DNA of 6,031 nt, from positions 1 through 6,031 of the forward strand of contig DRAO01000459.1 in NCBI GenBank assembly GCA_011041825.1, in the 5' to 3' direction. The DNA comes from Chloroflexota bacterium. Lineage in GTDB: Bacteria; Chloroflexota; Anaerolineae; SpSt-600. Under the pieces are notes generated by a model, which was not told the DNA's origin, did not search any database, and saw only the letters and a program-made list of their open reading frames with translations. Position numbers and translations under genes: made by a program. Position 1 is the stretch's first letter; each line of letters starts with the position of its first letter. Of the stretch, positions 5,975 to 6,031 are shown piece by piece.

Positions 5975-6031
5975 CACCTGCCCCCGCTGGTCAAGACCAA
6001 TGCCAGGCTCCCCACCTTGAGGAGGGCTACC
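5974..6031 (-). CDS. Partial upstream reading frame, C-terminal end only
   Basis: A minus-strand frame enters from the right edge and reads VALLKVGSLALVLTSGGR followed by TGA (5976-5974). That stop shares one base with the preferred DUF429 ATG (TGATG), a classic coupling arrangement in operons. The 18 visible residues look like protein sequence but are too few to identify. It could be the end of a real gene cotranscribed with the DUF429 gene, or a chance open frame. Confidence 0.4.
   Translation of the reverse strand, partial: VALLKVGSLALVLTSGGR

Overview
The window is moderately GC-rich, gene-dense bacterial chromosome. It carries five confidently called protein genes and one partial reading frame at the right edge. 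No mobile element, rRNA, tRNA or CRISPR array is visible. The SecD protein carries a Thr/Pro/Ala-rich low-complexity insert of a kind common in exported proteins of Chloroflexota (Anaerolineae and relatives). Together with separate secD and secF genes, this makes a Chloroflexota-like organism my best guess. That placement is inference from sequence style, not a database result.

Layout. Positions 1-130 are non-coding as far as I can tell and hold two adjacent strong inverted repeats. A minus-strand gene (131-1633) encodes a membrane-bound processive family 2 glycosyltransferase of the cellulose/mannan synthase type. A divergent intergenic region (1634-1869) follows. It contains a perfect-consensus sigma-70 promoter (TTGACA, 17-base spacer, TATAAT) firing rightward into secD. 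The plus-strand cluster is secD, a 118-base gap, secF, a 20-base gap, then an inositol monophosphatase family gene, and probably forms one operon. The monophosphatase gene runs tail-to-tail into a minus-strand DUF429 gene and overlaps it by 65 bases. That DUF429 gene is itself coupled (TGATG) to an upstream minus-strand reading frame that leaves the window at 6031.

How the genes work together. SecD and SecF are the proton-driven accessory subunits that help the SecYEG/SecA translocon pull proteins across the membrane. The monophosphatase is probably cotranscribed with them but has no obvious mechanistic link to secretion. The glycosyltransferase would build a beta-linked polysaccharide across the same membrane and is controlled from the opposite strand. 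DUF429 is a predicted RNase H-fold protein of unknown function.

Most of the window is ordinary housekeeping sequence. I found no convincing new system. The points most worth a second look are the repeat-built insert in SecD, the 20-residue DUF429 tail lying entirely inside the monophosphatase gene (explained by a one-base slip at a shared stop), and the near-ideal promoter with a palindrome over its predicted start site.
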